Shown here: positions 1 through 5,847 of the stretch, piece by piece
Layout of the letters: each line of letters opens with the position of its first letter
Numbering within the stretch: position 1 is the first letter of the stretch
NCBI GenBank assembly: GCA_023423235.1
Contig: JAFAFY010000171.1
Span: forward strand, 1-10,921
DNA from: Pseudomonadota bacterium
Lineage (GTDB): Bacteria; Pseudomonadota; Gammaproteobacteria; Xanthomonadales; Xanthomonadaceae
Direction of reading: 5' to 3'
DNA: 10,921 bases
Made by a program: the position numbers and the translations under genes
The notes under the pieces: generated by a model
The model's database searches: none
Told to the model about the DNA's origin: nothing
Seen by the model: the letters and a program-made list of their open reading frames with translations, nothing else

Positions 1-134
1 TCCGCGGCGACGGCAAGCACAAGGTCAGCCTGGACAAGGTGATCAGGACCATGCGCGACACCGGCCGCGACATGCGCGACAAGTACAAGGAAACCTCGCG
101 CGGCGGACTGGCGGTCAACGTCATCGAATGTTGA
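1..134 (+). CDS. sdaA: L-serine ammonia-lyase (serine dehydratase), C-terminal end only
   Basis: The frame read from base 3 to the TGA at 132-134 gives 43 residues that look like the extreme C-terminus of single-chain, iron-sulfur L-serine dehydratases. Hallmarks are VSLDKVIRTM, TGRDM, then YKETSRGGLAVNV and a final IEC. The conserved KETxRGGLA stretch and the near-terminal cysteine are typical of the family (E. coli SdaA has RETSRGGLA in the same place). The enzyme deaminates L-serine to pyruvate and ammonia in the cytoplasm using an oxygen-sensitive 4Fe-4S cluster. The start and catalytic body lie left of the window, so length and intactness cannot be judged. The gene converges on the minus-strand HTH gene that ends at 156, only 21 bases away. 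The paralogue name (sdaA versus sdaB) cannot be separated from this fragment. Confidence 0.88.
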   Translation, partial: RGDGKHKVSLDKVIRTMRDTGRDMRDKYKETSRGGLAVNVIEC

Positions 135-157
135 GGGCCGGGCGGCTCACCGGCCTC
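133..157. terminator. Candidate bidirectional hairpin between convergent genes
   Basis: GAGGGCCGG (133-141) and CCGGCCTC (150-157) pair as an 8-bp stem with one bulged G around an 8-base loop. The hairpin overlaps the last bases of the sdaA stop and the first bases of the convergent HTH-gene stop, a usual place for a shared terminator. There is no T-tract on either side, so intrinsic termination is uncertain. Confidence 0.4.
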
Positions 158-530
158 AGCGGCAATCGGCGCCGCCGGCCGCGATGCAGTCCTTCTGGTT
201 CTGCTGGCGCGCCACATCCGCGCCCACCTGGTAACCGAACGACAGCGACAGCAGCATGACGGCGGCGATGGCGATGCCCGCCCACGCCGCGCGCATCTGC
301 ACCCAGTTGCGTCCCGCGGGCGATGCACCATCCAGCACGGCGGGCGACACCCCCAGCGCCGATGCCAGTGCGCAGGCCACCGGCAGCGGCGCGCGGCCCT
401 GCGCTTCGGCCTGCTGCAAGGTCTCGGCATCGAGTCCGGCGCGCTGCAGCAGCTGCGGCCGGCTCCAGAGACGATAGCGGCACAGGCGCTCGATCTGGGG
501 GCGGCTGATCTGGACGGTGTGCTCGGTCAT
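156..530 (-). CDS. Small membrane-anchored HTH-like protein (second of a paralogous pair)
   Basis: I chose the ATG at 530-528 (124 residues), not an upstream alternative, because AGGAG lies six bases before it. Residues 13-62 resemble a Cro/CI-type helix-turn-helix (RLCRYRLWSRPQLL, AGL, ALASALGV). A hydrophobic span at about 83-103 should be a transmembrane helix, followed by a short tail with two cysteines (C115, C123). The protein aligns along its length with the product of 663-1070: same HTH skeleton, same single helix, and a shared GY-x2-G-x-DVA...N...C-x7-C end. In the would-be recognition helix the arginines of the paralogue (R31, R35, R38) are replaced by E36, Q40 and A43, so DNA binding is doubtful. 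The likely topology is HTH in the cytoplasm and the cysteine tail outside. No specific family name or function is recognised. It may be co-transcribed with the paralogue 132 bases upstream. Confidence 0.8.
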   Translation of the reverse strand: MTEHTVQISRPQIERLCRYRLWSRPQLLQRAGLDAETLQQAEAQGRAPLPVACALASALGVSPAVLDGASPAGRNWVQMRAAWAGIAIAAVMLLSLSFGYQVGADVARQQNQKDCIAAGGADCR

Positions 531-602
531 GGCGATCTCCTGGGGACGGGGAAGGTGGCGCCATTGCCGCGCGATCCCGCCCCGCAGGCCACGCCAGCGA
601 CC

Positions 603-629
603 CGACAATCACCCGACACCGACACGACA
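603..629. repeat. Four CGACA micro-repeats in the gap between the two HTH genes
   Basis: CGACA occurs at 603, 614, 620 and 625 (TGTCG on the minus strand) within the 132-base gap between the paired HTH genes. The gap also holds the perfect palindrome CTTGCAAG at 648-655, just downstream of the first gene's stop. No convincing -35/-10 pair was found here. The repeats could be an operator for the HTH products or chance in GC-rich DNA. Confidence 0.3.
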
Positions 630-662
630 CTCCTTGCGGATCAGTCACTTGCAAGACCCCGC

Positions 663-1070
663 CTAGGCGCAGTCGGTACGCCCCTCGGCCACGCACTCGG
701 CCTTCTCGCGATTCATCTTGGCGGCAACATCGCGCCCGGCGGCGTAGCCGATGATCAGGAACAGCGCGAACACGATGGCGATCCCGAGGCCGACCATCAG
801 GTGGCGGAACTGCTGCTCGCTCAGGCCGTCCGGCCTGGCAGCGGGAAGCTGCCCGGGATCGGCCGCGGGCTTGTCCGCCGGCCGGCACAACGCCGTCAGC
901 TCGACCTCCAGCGCGGCCGCCAATGCCATCCGGGTCTCCAGCGATGCACCTTCGCCGCGCTCGACCCGCTGCACCGTGCGCACGCTCAGGCCGGCGATCT
1001 CCGCCAGCCGCTCCTGCGACCAGGCGCGCAGTTCGCGCAGGCGTCGGACCTCGTCGGGATCGATCTCCAT
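663..1070 (-). CDS. Membrane-anchored Cro/CI-type HTH regulator (first of a paralogous pair)
   Basis: 135 residues from the ATG at 1070. Residues 8-58 form a clear XRE-type helix-turn-helix: VRRLRELRAWSQERLAEIAGLS, recognition helix SVRTVQRVERG at 29-39 with three arginines, then ALAAALEV. A proline- and alanine-rich linker leads to one hydrophobic segment at about 92-110 and a charged tail with C126 and C134. This HTH-linker-TM-short-tail plan suggests a one-component membrane-bound regulator with its C-terminus in the periplasm, where the CX7C pair could sense redox state or bind a partner; that is inference. The upstream DUF1521 gene is separated by a terminator, so the pair probably has its own promoter. 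There is no obvious Shine-Dalgarno before this ATG. The target genes cannot be read from the sequence. Confidence 0.85.
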   Translation of the reverse strand: MEIDPDEVRRLRELRAWSQERLAEIAGLSVRTVQRVERGEGASLETRMALAAALEVELTALCRPADKPAADPGQLPAARPDGLSEQQFRHLMVGLGIAIVFALFLIIGYAAGRDVAAKMNREKAECVAEGRTDCA

Positions 1071-1098
1071 GGCATGCGGGCAAGTGGCTGGGGACTGG

Positions 1099-1104
1099 AT
1101 TGTG
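1099..1104 (-). promoter_or_regulatory. Weak candidate -10 box for the HTH pair
   Basis: On the minus strand CACAAT preceded by TGG lies 28 bases before the HTH gene start, inside the gap after the DUF1521 terminator. No -35 match is present at normal spacing. A GTGACC direct repeat (GGTCAC twice on +, 1126-1137) lies upstream and could be an operator. This is a weak call. Confidence 0.25.
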
Positions 1105-1193
1105 CCAGCCGATCCGCCGCCGCGCGGTCACGGTCACAGCCACGTGCGGGCCAACCGCCGCATCCCCGGCGACAGCCCGCCCCGGAACGACAA

Positions 1194-1213
1194 ACCCCGG
1201 CCTGGGCCGGGGT
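1194..1213 (-). terminator. Intrinsic terminator after the DUF1521 gene
   Basis: ACCCCGGCC (1194-1202) and GGCCGGGGT (1205-1213) form a perfect GC-rich hairpin. Read on the minus strand the stem is followed at once by TTTGTCGTT, a short T-rich tract. It lies 52 bases past the DUF1521 stop and separates that gene from the HTH pair. The rest of 1071-1265 holds nothing else convincing. Confidence 0.75.
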
Positions 1214-1265
1214 CTGCCTGGGCGCTGCGGCGCGGTCGCCGCGGCACCGGATCACCTCATGTCGA

Positions 1266-2030
1266 TCAGGCGCTGTAGTTGATCGACAGAGTCAGGCTGA
1301 ACTGCCACGGCGGCTGCGGCTTGCCTTCCGGCGTGGGCTCGCGGCTGGGGTTGTCCTCGCCCAGGCCCAGCAGGCCGTTGAAGCTGATCGAGGTCAGGCC
1401 GGTGAAGAACGAGAAGATCTCGGCAAAGTGCGCCAGGAAATCGGGGCCGCCGTTCTTCAGCTCGTCGGTGGCGAGGATGAAGGCCTGGTCGACGTTCTGG
1501 ATGTTGCCGTTCTTGTCGACGGCGATGAAGCCGCGGCCGTTCTCGTTCTCCAGCAGCACGTTGCCATCACGCACCGCCGCGTCGAGCACCTTGCCGCCGC
1601 CGGCGAACTCCTGGAACGACAGGTCACCGTAGGTGTTGCTGTCCACGCCGCTGATCTGCACGCCGTAGTCGCCATCGGTGATGGTGACCACCGACGCCAC
1701 CGTGGCGCCGTTGCCGCCCTTGTCCCATGGCGTGGTCTGGATCGTCACCTTGGTGCCGTCGTCGAGCTTGAACGTGGTCTGGCCCCAGAAATCGAACGCG
1801 TGCTTGCCGTCGATCTCCACATGCGGGTCGCCCCAGATGCGATAGGTCTCGCCGGTGTTCTTGTTGTTGACGATGACCTCGTCGTTGTCGCCGGCGGTGA
1901 TGCGGTAGTTGTCGTTCTCGAACTGCACGCGGCCGTCGGCCGTGCGCTGGGTGCTGGCGGAACTGGCGGCCGGCGTCGGCAGCTGGCCGCTGATGCTCAG
2001 TGATACGGAAACGTTGAGTTGGTCGGTCAT
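1266..2030 (-). CDS. DUF1521 protein with metal-ion-inducible autocleavage (MIIA) domain
   Basis: 254 residues from the ATG at 2030, chosen because AGGGG lies seven bases upstream; a start at 2090 would add 20 residues unlike the family. Residues about 30-185 match DUF1521: RITAGDNDEVIVNNKNTGETYRIWGDPHVEIDG, then FDFWGQTTFKLDDGTKVTI and, later, GFIAVDKNGNIQNVDQAF. In the best-studied member, the Bradyrhizobium type III effector NopE1, calcium triggers self-cleavage between D and P of GDPH. The same motif is G67-D68-P69-H70 here (bases 1821-1832). Many Asp/Asn/Gly residues could coordinate the metal. There is one domain only, where NopE1 has two. I see no Sec signal, membrane helix or catalytic domain, and no secretion genes nearby. 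Both ends are short alternating Ser/hydrophobic strands (NVSVSLSIS and FSLTLSINYS). The biological role outside rhizobia is unclear; cleavage is predicted, not shown. Confidence 0.9.
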   Translation of the reverse strand: MTDQLNVSVSLSISGQLPTPAASSASTQRTADGRVQFENDNYRITAGDNDEVIVNNKNTGETYRIWGDPHVEIDGKHAFDFWGQTTFKLDDGTKVTIQTTPWDKGGNGATVASVVTITDGDYGVQISGVDSNTYGDLSFQEFAGGGKVLDAAVRDGNVLLENENGRGFIAVDKNGNIQNVDQAFILATDELKNGGPDFLAHFAEIFSFFTGLTSISFNGLLGLGEDNPSREPTPEGKPQPPWQFSLTLSINYSA

Positions 2031-2126
2031 GGGAATGCCCCTGTCGGATGGAAATGGCGTGAAAACTGAAACTGAATGAACGCATTCCATCGCCGCGGGG
2101 TGGCGGTCACAATCCGGGCCGACCCT

Positions 2127-2148
2127 ACCCTGGGGTAAACCCCAGGGT
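2127..2148 (-). terminator. Strong inverted repeat after hom, probable operon terminator
   Basis: ACCCTGGGG (2127-2135) and CCCCAGGGT (2140-2148) are perfect 9-bp arms around a TAAA loop (TTTA on the minus strand), 12 bases beyond the hom stop. Position and stability suggest the end of metX-metB-hom transcription. No T-tract follows on the minus strand, so it could instead be an operator upstream of the DUF1521 gene, whose start is about 100 bases further on. The rest of 2031-2126 shows no clear -10 box, only an A-rich stretch with ACTGAA repeats at about 2061-2079. Confidence 0.55.
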
Positions 2149-2159
2149 CTTGCATGGGA

Positions 2160-3257
2160 TTACGGCGCCCAGCCCCGCGCGATCGCCAGCACGTCGTCGA
2201 GCAGCGCCGCGGCCGTGATGTCCGCCCCCGCCCCCGGCCCCTGGATCACCAGCGGGCGTTCGCGGTAACGGTCACTGTGGATCGCCACGCGGTTGTCGGT
2301 GCCGCCGCCGGCGCACAGCGGATGCGTGGACGGCAGCGCCTGCAGCGCGACCGAGGCCCCGGACTGTGCATCGAAGCGGCCAACCACGCACAGCCGCAGA
2401 CCCGCCTCGGCCGCGGCGGCGCGGCGCACCGCCAGCGGTGCATCCAGCGCGTCCAGCAGGCCGTCGACCCGGCCCGGTGCCGCCGCGGCCAGCGCCGCAG
2501 GCACCAGCGATTCCACCGCGACCTCGTGCGCCGACAGCGCGAAGCCCGCGCTGCGCGCCAGGATCAGCAGCTTGCGGCGCACGTCCTCGCCCGACAGGTC
2601 GATGCGCGGGTCCGGCTCGGTATAGCCGGCGGCCTGCGCCCGACGCACCCGCGCGGAGAAAGTCTCGTCGCCCGCCCAGCCATCGAACAGCCAGGCCAGC
2701 GAGCCCGACAGCACGCCTTCGATCGCATGGATGCGGTCGCCGCCGGCGGCCAGCGCGCGCAGGCTGCGCAGCAGCGGCAGCCCGGCGCCGACGGTGGCGC
2801 TGTCGCCGTAGCGGCCGCCGGCCTGCCCGGCATCATTGATCGCCTGCGCGCGCCCGAGGTCGCCGCCGGTGCCCAGCTTGTTGGCCGTCACCACGTGGAT
2901 GCCACGCGCCAGCCATTCGGGATGCCAGTCGGCGACGGTCTCGCTGGCGGTGGCGTCGACCACGATGTCGCCGGGCCGCGGGCTCTCGCCCTCCGCCCAC
3001 GGCGGAAACCCGCTGCGGCGCGAGGCCGCGGCACGCGCGTGGCGCAGTACCGCGTCGAGGTCGCCGGCGCCGGCGCCGGCGAGCTGGGTGCGCGAATTGC
3101 AGATCCACGACACGTCCGGCAGCGCCACACCCTGCTCGGCCAGCGCGCTGTAGCGGGCAACGAACGCGCTGCCCACGGTACCGGTGCCCAGCAGCGCCAG
3201 GCGCGGACCCTTCGCCTGCGGCCGGGCGGCGCGGCGCAACTGCACGACGGCGCTCAT
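2160..3257 (-). CDS. hom: Homoserine dehydrogenase (monofunctional)
   Basis: 365 residues. It reduces aspartate 4-semialdehyde to homoserine with NAD(P)H, the branch point to methionine and threonine. Visible motifs are the Rossmann loop GTGTVG (24-29), VVTANK with K127, the VGAGLP loop (156-161), GVLSGSLAWLF (181-191), the family signature GYTEPDPRIDLSGEDVRRKL (211-230), which carries the substrate-site acidic residues and a conserved lysine, and QGPGAGADITAA near the end. It corresponds to the dehydrogenase half of the bifunctional ThrA/MetL type, but has no aspartokinase domain fused in front and no ACT domain behind, so no allosteric threonine site is visible. The ATG overlaps the metB stop as ATGA, which implies translational coupling. 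It is the last gene of the SAM-controlled operon, so homoserine supply appears tied to methionine demand. Confidence 0.95.
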   Translation of the reverse strand: MSAVVQLRRAARPQAKGPRLALLGTGTVGSAFVARYSALAEQGVALPDVSWICNSRTQLAGAGAGDLDAVLRHARAAASRRSGFPPWAEGESPRPGDIVVDATASETVADWHPEWLARGIHVVTANKLGTGGDLGRAQAINDAGQAGGRYGDSATVGAGLPLLRSLRALAAGGDRIHAIEGVLSGSLAWLFDGWAGDETFSARVRRAQAAGYTEPDPRIDLSGEDVRRKLLILARSAGFALSAHEVAVESLVPAALAAAAPGRVDGLLDALDAPLAVRRAAAAEAGLRLCVVGRFDAQSGASVALQALPSTHPLCAGGGTDNRVAIHSDRYRERPLVIQGPGAGADITAAALLDDVLAIARGWAP

Positions 3258-4504
3258 GCGTCCACCCGCTTGCGCGCGGCCTGCGTGGCCGCCGCCTCGA
3301 TGACCGCACTGGCGCGATCGAGCGCGGCCAGCAGATCAGCCTGCAGGTCCTCCAGCGCCTCGATGCCGACCGACAGCCGCAGCAGGCCGTCGGAAATCCC
3401 GGCCGCCGCGCGCGCCTCGGGCGTCATCGCCGCATGGGTCATCGTGGCCGGATGCGCGATCAGGCTTTCCACCCCGCCCAGCGATTCGGCCAGGGTGAAC
3501 TGCCCCAGGCCATCGACGAACGCGCGCACCACCTCGGCCTGGTCGACGCCATCGGCCGATTGCAGCTCGAAGGCCAGCATCGCGCCGAAGCCCGACTGCT
3601 GCCGCGCCGCGATCGCATGGCCGGGGTGCGAGGCGAGCCCCGGGTAGTACACCGTCGCAACCGCCGGGTGCGCATCGAGCAGCGCGACCACCCCGGCGGC
3701 GTTCTCCTGGTGCACGCGCAGGCGGGCATCGAGGGTGCGCAGGCCGCGCAGGGTCAGGAAGCTGTCGAACGGCGAACCGGTGATGCCCAGCGCATTCGCC
3801 CACCAGGCGAACTGCGCATGCAGCGCGGCATCGCGCGCGACCACCGCGCCGCCGACCACGTCGCTGTGGCCGTTGATGTACTTGGTGGTGGAGTGCAGCA
3901 CCACGTCGGCGCCGAACTCGATCGGTCGCTGCAGCGCCGGCGACAGGAAGGTGTTGTCGACCACCGCCAGTGCGCCGGCGCGGTGCGCGGCCTCGATGAC
4001 GAAGCGCAGGTCGGTGATGCGCAGCAGCGGGTTGGATGGCGTCTCGATCAGCACCACGCGCGGCGACTTCGCCAGCGCATCGGCCAGCGAGCGCGGGTCG
4101 GTCAGGTCGGCGGTCACCAGCTCGAAATGGCCCTTGCGCGCCAGCGCATCGAACAGCCGCCAGCTGCCGCCGTAGGCATCGTGCGGCACCACGAGGCGGT
4201 CGCCCGGCTGCAGCAGCGCATTGAGCACCAGGGTGATCGCGGCCATGCCGGTCGGGGTGACCACGCCGCCGGCGCCGCCTTCCAGCTCGGCCAGCGCCTC
4301 GCCCAGCAGGTCGCGGGTCGGGTTGCCGCTGCGGGTGTAGTCGTACTGGCGCTTCTGGTCGAAGCCGGCAAAGCTGAAGTTGCTCGACAGCACGATCGGC
4401 GGGGTCACCGCGCCATAGGCGGGATCGCGGTCGATGCCGGCGCGCACGGCGCGCGTGGCCGGGCGACAGGCGGCGGGGGCTGCGTGGGTGTCGGGGATGC
4501 TCAT
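3254..4504 (-). CDS. metB: Cystathionine gamma-synthase (PLP-dependent Cys/Met metabolism enzyme)
   Basis: 416 residues. It joins an O-acylhomoserine with cysteine to give cystathionine. It is a classic fold-type I Cys/Met-metabolism PLP enzyme: YDYTRSGNPTR (54-64, phosphate-binding Tyr and Arg), HDAYGGS with the ring-stacking Y111, ETPSNP (154-159), VVDNTF with the pyridine-N aspartate D183, and the PLP lysine K208 in HSTTKYINGHSDVVGG. FAWWANALGITGSPFDSFLTLRGLRTLDAR and the C-terminal LSVGIE block complete the family pattern. The start at 4504 is set by the ATGA overlap with metX and by GGAG seven bases upstream; a longer in-frame reading to 4990 only runs through metX in another frame. O-acetyl- or O-succinylhomoserine sulfhydrylase is an alternative for this fold and cannot be excluded by eye, but the metX-metB-hom setting fits MetB. 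Confidence 0.88.
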   Translation of the reverse strand: MSIPDTHAAPAACRPATRAVRAGIDRDPAYGAVTPPIVLSSNFSFAGFDQKRQYDYTRSGNPTRDLLGEALAELEGGAGGVVTPTGMAAITLVLNALLQPGDRLVVPHDAYGGSWRLFDALARKGHFELVTADLTDPRSLADALAKSPRVVLIETPSNPLLRITDLRFVIEAAHRAGALAVVDNTFLSPALQRPIEFGADVVLHSTTKYINGHSDVVGGAVVARDAALHAQFAWWANALGITGSPFDSFLTLRGLRTLDARLRVHQENAAGVVALLDAHPAVATVYYPGLASHPGHAIAARQQSGFGAMLAFELQSADGVDQAEVVRAFVDGLGQFTLAESLGGVESLIAHPATMTHAAMTPEARAAAGISDGLLRLSVGIEALEDLQADLLAALDRASAVIEAAATQAARKRVDA

Positions 4505-5583
4505 GCCTTGTCTCCGGTCTTGTGCAATGCCGTCGCCAGGATGGCGTCGATGCGGTCGGTTTCCTTCAGGAATGCGTCGTGGCCGTAGGCCGAGCGCAGC
4601 ACGCGCAACTGGCCGCGCGGGCCCAGCCCTTCGAGCAGTGTCACTGCGTCCGACAGCGGCACCAGGCGGTCGCCTTCGACCGCGACGACGGTGGTCGGCA
4701 CGCGCACCGTGGCGGGGTCGACGCGGTGCAGGTCGATCGATTCCGACAGCCGCCGCCAGGCGGTCACGGAAGTGCGCGCGACATAACGCGCGCCCGCGGC
4801 GTCGAGGTAGTCCTCGGCGGCAACCCGCACTTGGCCGTTGACCACCACCGGCGCGGCGTCGAAGCGCTCGGAGAATTCCTCGGGCGTGCGGTAGCTCAGC
4901 ATCGCGAACTGGCGCGCCAGCGACAGGCCCTCGCCGCCCGCGCACTGCAACTCGCCCAGCGCCAGCGCCTTGCGCTGCAGCGCGCGCCACGCGGCCGCAT
5001 AGGGATGCGCGCGATGCGCGCCGCTGACCGCGACCAGCCGCTCAAGGCGCTCCGCATGCCGGGCCGCGAACTGCAGGCCGACCAGTGCACCGTAGGAATA
5101 GCCGACGAAGGCATGCAACCGGGCGATGCCCAGCGCGTCGAGCAGCGCGGCGGCGGCATCGGCCTGGTCGGCGGTGTCGATCGGCGCATCCAGCGCGCCA
5201 TCGGCGCCGACGAAATCGAAGGCCAGCACCTGCACCCGCGCGGGATCGAGCGCGCGCGCCTCGCCGAGCAGATGGTCGGCCCAGCCCGGCTCGGCGAAGG
5301 TCGCGCTTGCGGCGACATGGCGATGCGCGGAAATGCCGCCGGCCACGAACACCACCGGGGCGCCGGCCGCGCCGCGCAGCTCCCAGGCAAGCTCCACCTG
5401 CTGGACGCCGGCGTGGCGCATCGGCAGCGCCACGCGGATGCGGCCGCGGGTCGCGCTGTCGGCGCCCGCTGCAGGGGCGACATACGCAGGCGGTGCGACG
5501 GTTCGGTCGGCAGCAAGGTGCAGCGAATCGCAGAACGATGCGCTGGCGTCGGCAGTACGGGGCGAAGGGTCGACAAGGCTCAT
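4501..5583 (-). CDS. metX: Homoserine O-acyltransferase, MetX-type alpha/beta hydrolase
   Basis: 360 residues from the ATG at 5583. It activates the homoserine hydroxyl by acylation (acetyl or succinyl), the first committed step to methionine. The fold is alpha/beta hydrolase with a readable triad: S163 in the nucleophile elbow GYSYGALVGLQ, D305 in EGDRLVPL and H335 in YGHDAFLKE. LAWELRGAAGAPVVFVAGGISAHRHV supplies the N-terminal strand and oxyanion region. The elbow differs from the GGSMGG of classical MetX, and the protein is somewhat short, so this is a divergent branch. Some MetX homologues of this bacterial group acylate serine or use succinyl-CoA, so donor and acceptor are not settled by sequence; the link to metB and hom supports homoserine. 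It is the first gene of the operon, directly downstream of the SAM riboswitch, with only a weak ribosome site held in a hairpin. Confidence 0.88.
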   Translation of the reverse strand: MSLVDPSPRTADASASFCDSLHLAADRTVAPPAYVAPAAGADSATRGRIRVALPMRHAGVQQVELAWELRGAAGAPVVFVAGGISAHRHVAASATFAEPGWADHLLGEARALDPARVQVLAFDFVGADGALDAPIDTADQADAAAALLDALGIARLHAFVGYSYGALVGLQFAARHAERLERLVAVSGAHRAHPYAAAWRALQRKALALGELQCAGGEGLSLARQFAMLSYRTPEEFSERFDAAPVVVNGQVRVAAEDYLDAAGARYVARTSVTAWRRLSESIDLHRVDPATVRVPTTVVAVEGDRLVPLSDAVTLLEGLGPRGQLRVLRSAYGHDAFLKETDRIDAILATALHKTGDKA

Positions 5584-5590
5584 GGCAGGC

Positions 5591-5668
5591 GGATCCGAAG
5601 GAAACAGGATCCATCGCTGCTGCGGGGAATGCCGGAAGGCGCCTGATCGGCGGATGCCGCCCCCCGCA
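5591..5668 (-). promoter_or_regulatory. Putative expression platform of the metX riboswitch
   Basis: Between the aptamer and metX the minus-strand RNA can form nested hairpins: TGCGGGG/CCCCGCA (arms at 5662-5668 and 5621-5627) enclosing GGCGG/CCGCC (5657-5661 and 5649-5653), and a GGATCC/GGATCC stem (5607-5612 and 5591-5596) with a 10-base loop ending seven bases before the ATG. The only Shine-Dalgarno-like bases (GGAT) lie in that last stem. No hairpin is followed by a T-tract. This suggests control of translation or Rho access rather than an intrinsic terminator. Confidence 0.5.
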
Positions 5669-5686
5669 TCGCGCGAAGGGCCACAA

Positions 5687-5809
5687 CCATCTTCCGGTGG
5701 ACGCACAGGTCCCCGCAGGATTTGGCACCGCGAGAGAGCCTGCGACTGGCGCTGGCTCCATCAGGTTGCCCCGGCTTCAAAGGGCCTGTCCCTCAGCCGG
5801 TCTCGATGG
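5687..5809 (-). promoter_or_regulatory. SAM-I (S-box) riboswitch
   Basis: On the minus strand the S-box core appears in order: GAGGGA, GGCCC, TGAAGCC, GGCAACC, then GGTGCCAAATCCTGC (5715-5729), and GAAGATGG at the end. The closing helix P1 is CCATC (5809-5805) with GATGG (5691-5687). P3 is the GAGCC/GGCTC hairpin, and a short P4 precedes the 3' side of P1. At 123 bases the length is typical. The aptamer binds S-adenosylmethionine and should lower expression of the metX-metB-hom genes downstream. The match is visible by eye; a covariance search would settle the boundaries. Confidence 0.94.
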
Positions 5810-5818
5810 ATGCCGCGC

Positions 5819-5847
5819 AGGTTGCCAGCCCCGGATCCGGTTGTCAA
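5819..5847 (-). promoter_or_regulatory. Promoter of the metX-metB-hom operon
   Basis: The minus strand carries a perfect -35 TTGACA (5847-5842). At 17-base spacing lies CAACCT (5824-5819), a poor -10. Transcription would begin near 5812, just before helix P1 of the riboswitch at 5809, which supports the placement. The spacer holds the palindrome CCGGATCCGG (5831-5840). Weak -10 with strong -35 might mean an activator is needed. Confidence 0.5.

Noticed and set aside
519..2003. Plus-strand open frame of 494 residues opposite the HTH pair and the DUF1521 gene
   Set aside because: The minus-strand reading contains clear domains; this frame is a compositional shadow.
2154..3647. Plus-strand open frame of 497 residues opposite hom and metB
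   Set aside because: Arg/Ala/Gln-rich shadow of hom and metB without any recognisable motif or ribosome site.
3254..4990. Extended metB reading starting at 4990
   Set aside because: The extra 162 residues overlap metX in another frame and match nothing; the ATG at 4504 has a ribosome site and the operon-style overlap.
5584..5706. Longer metX with 41 extra N-terminal residues
   Set aside because: The extension would translate the riboswitch expression platform and is not protein-like.
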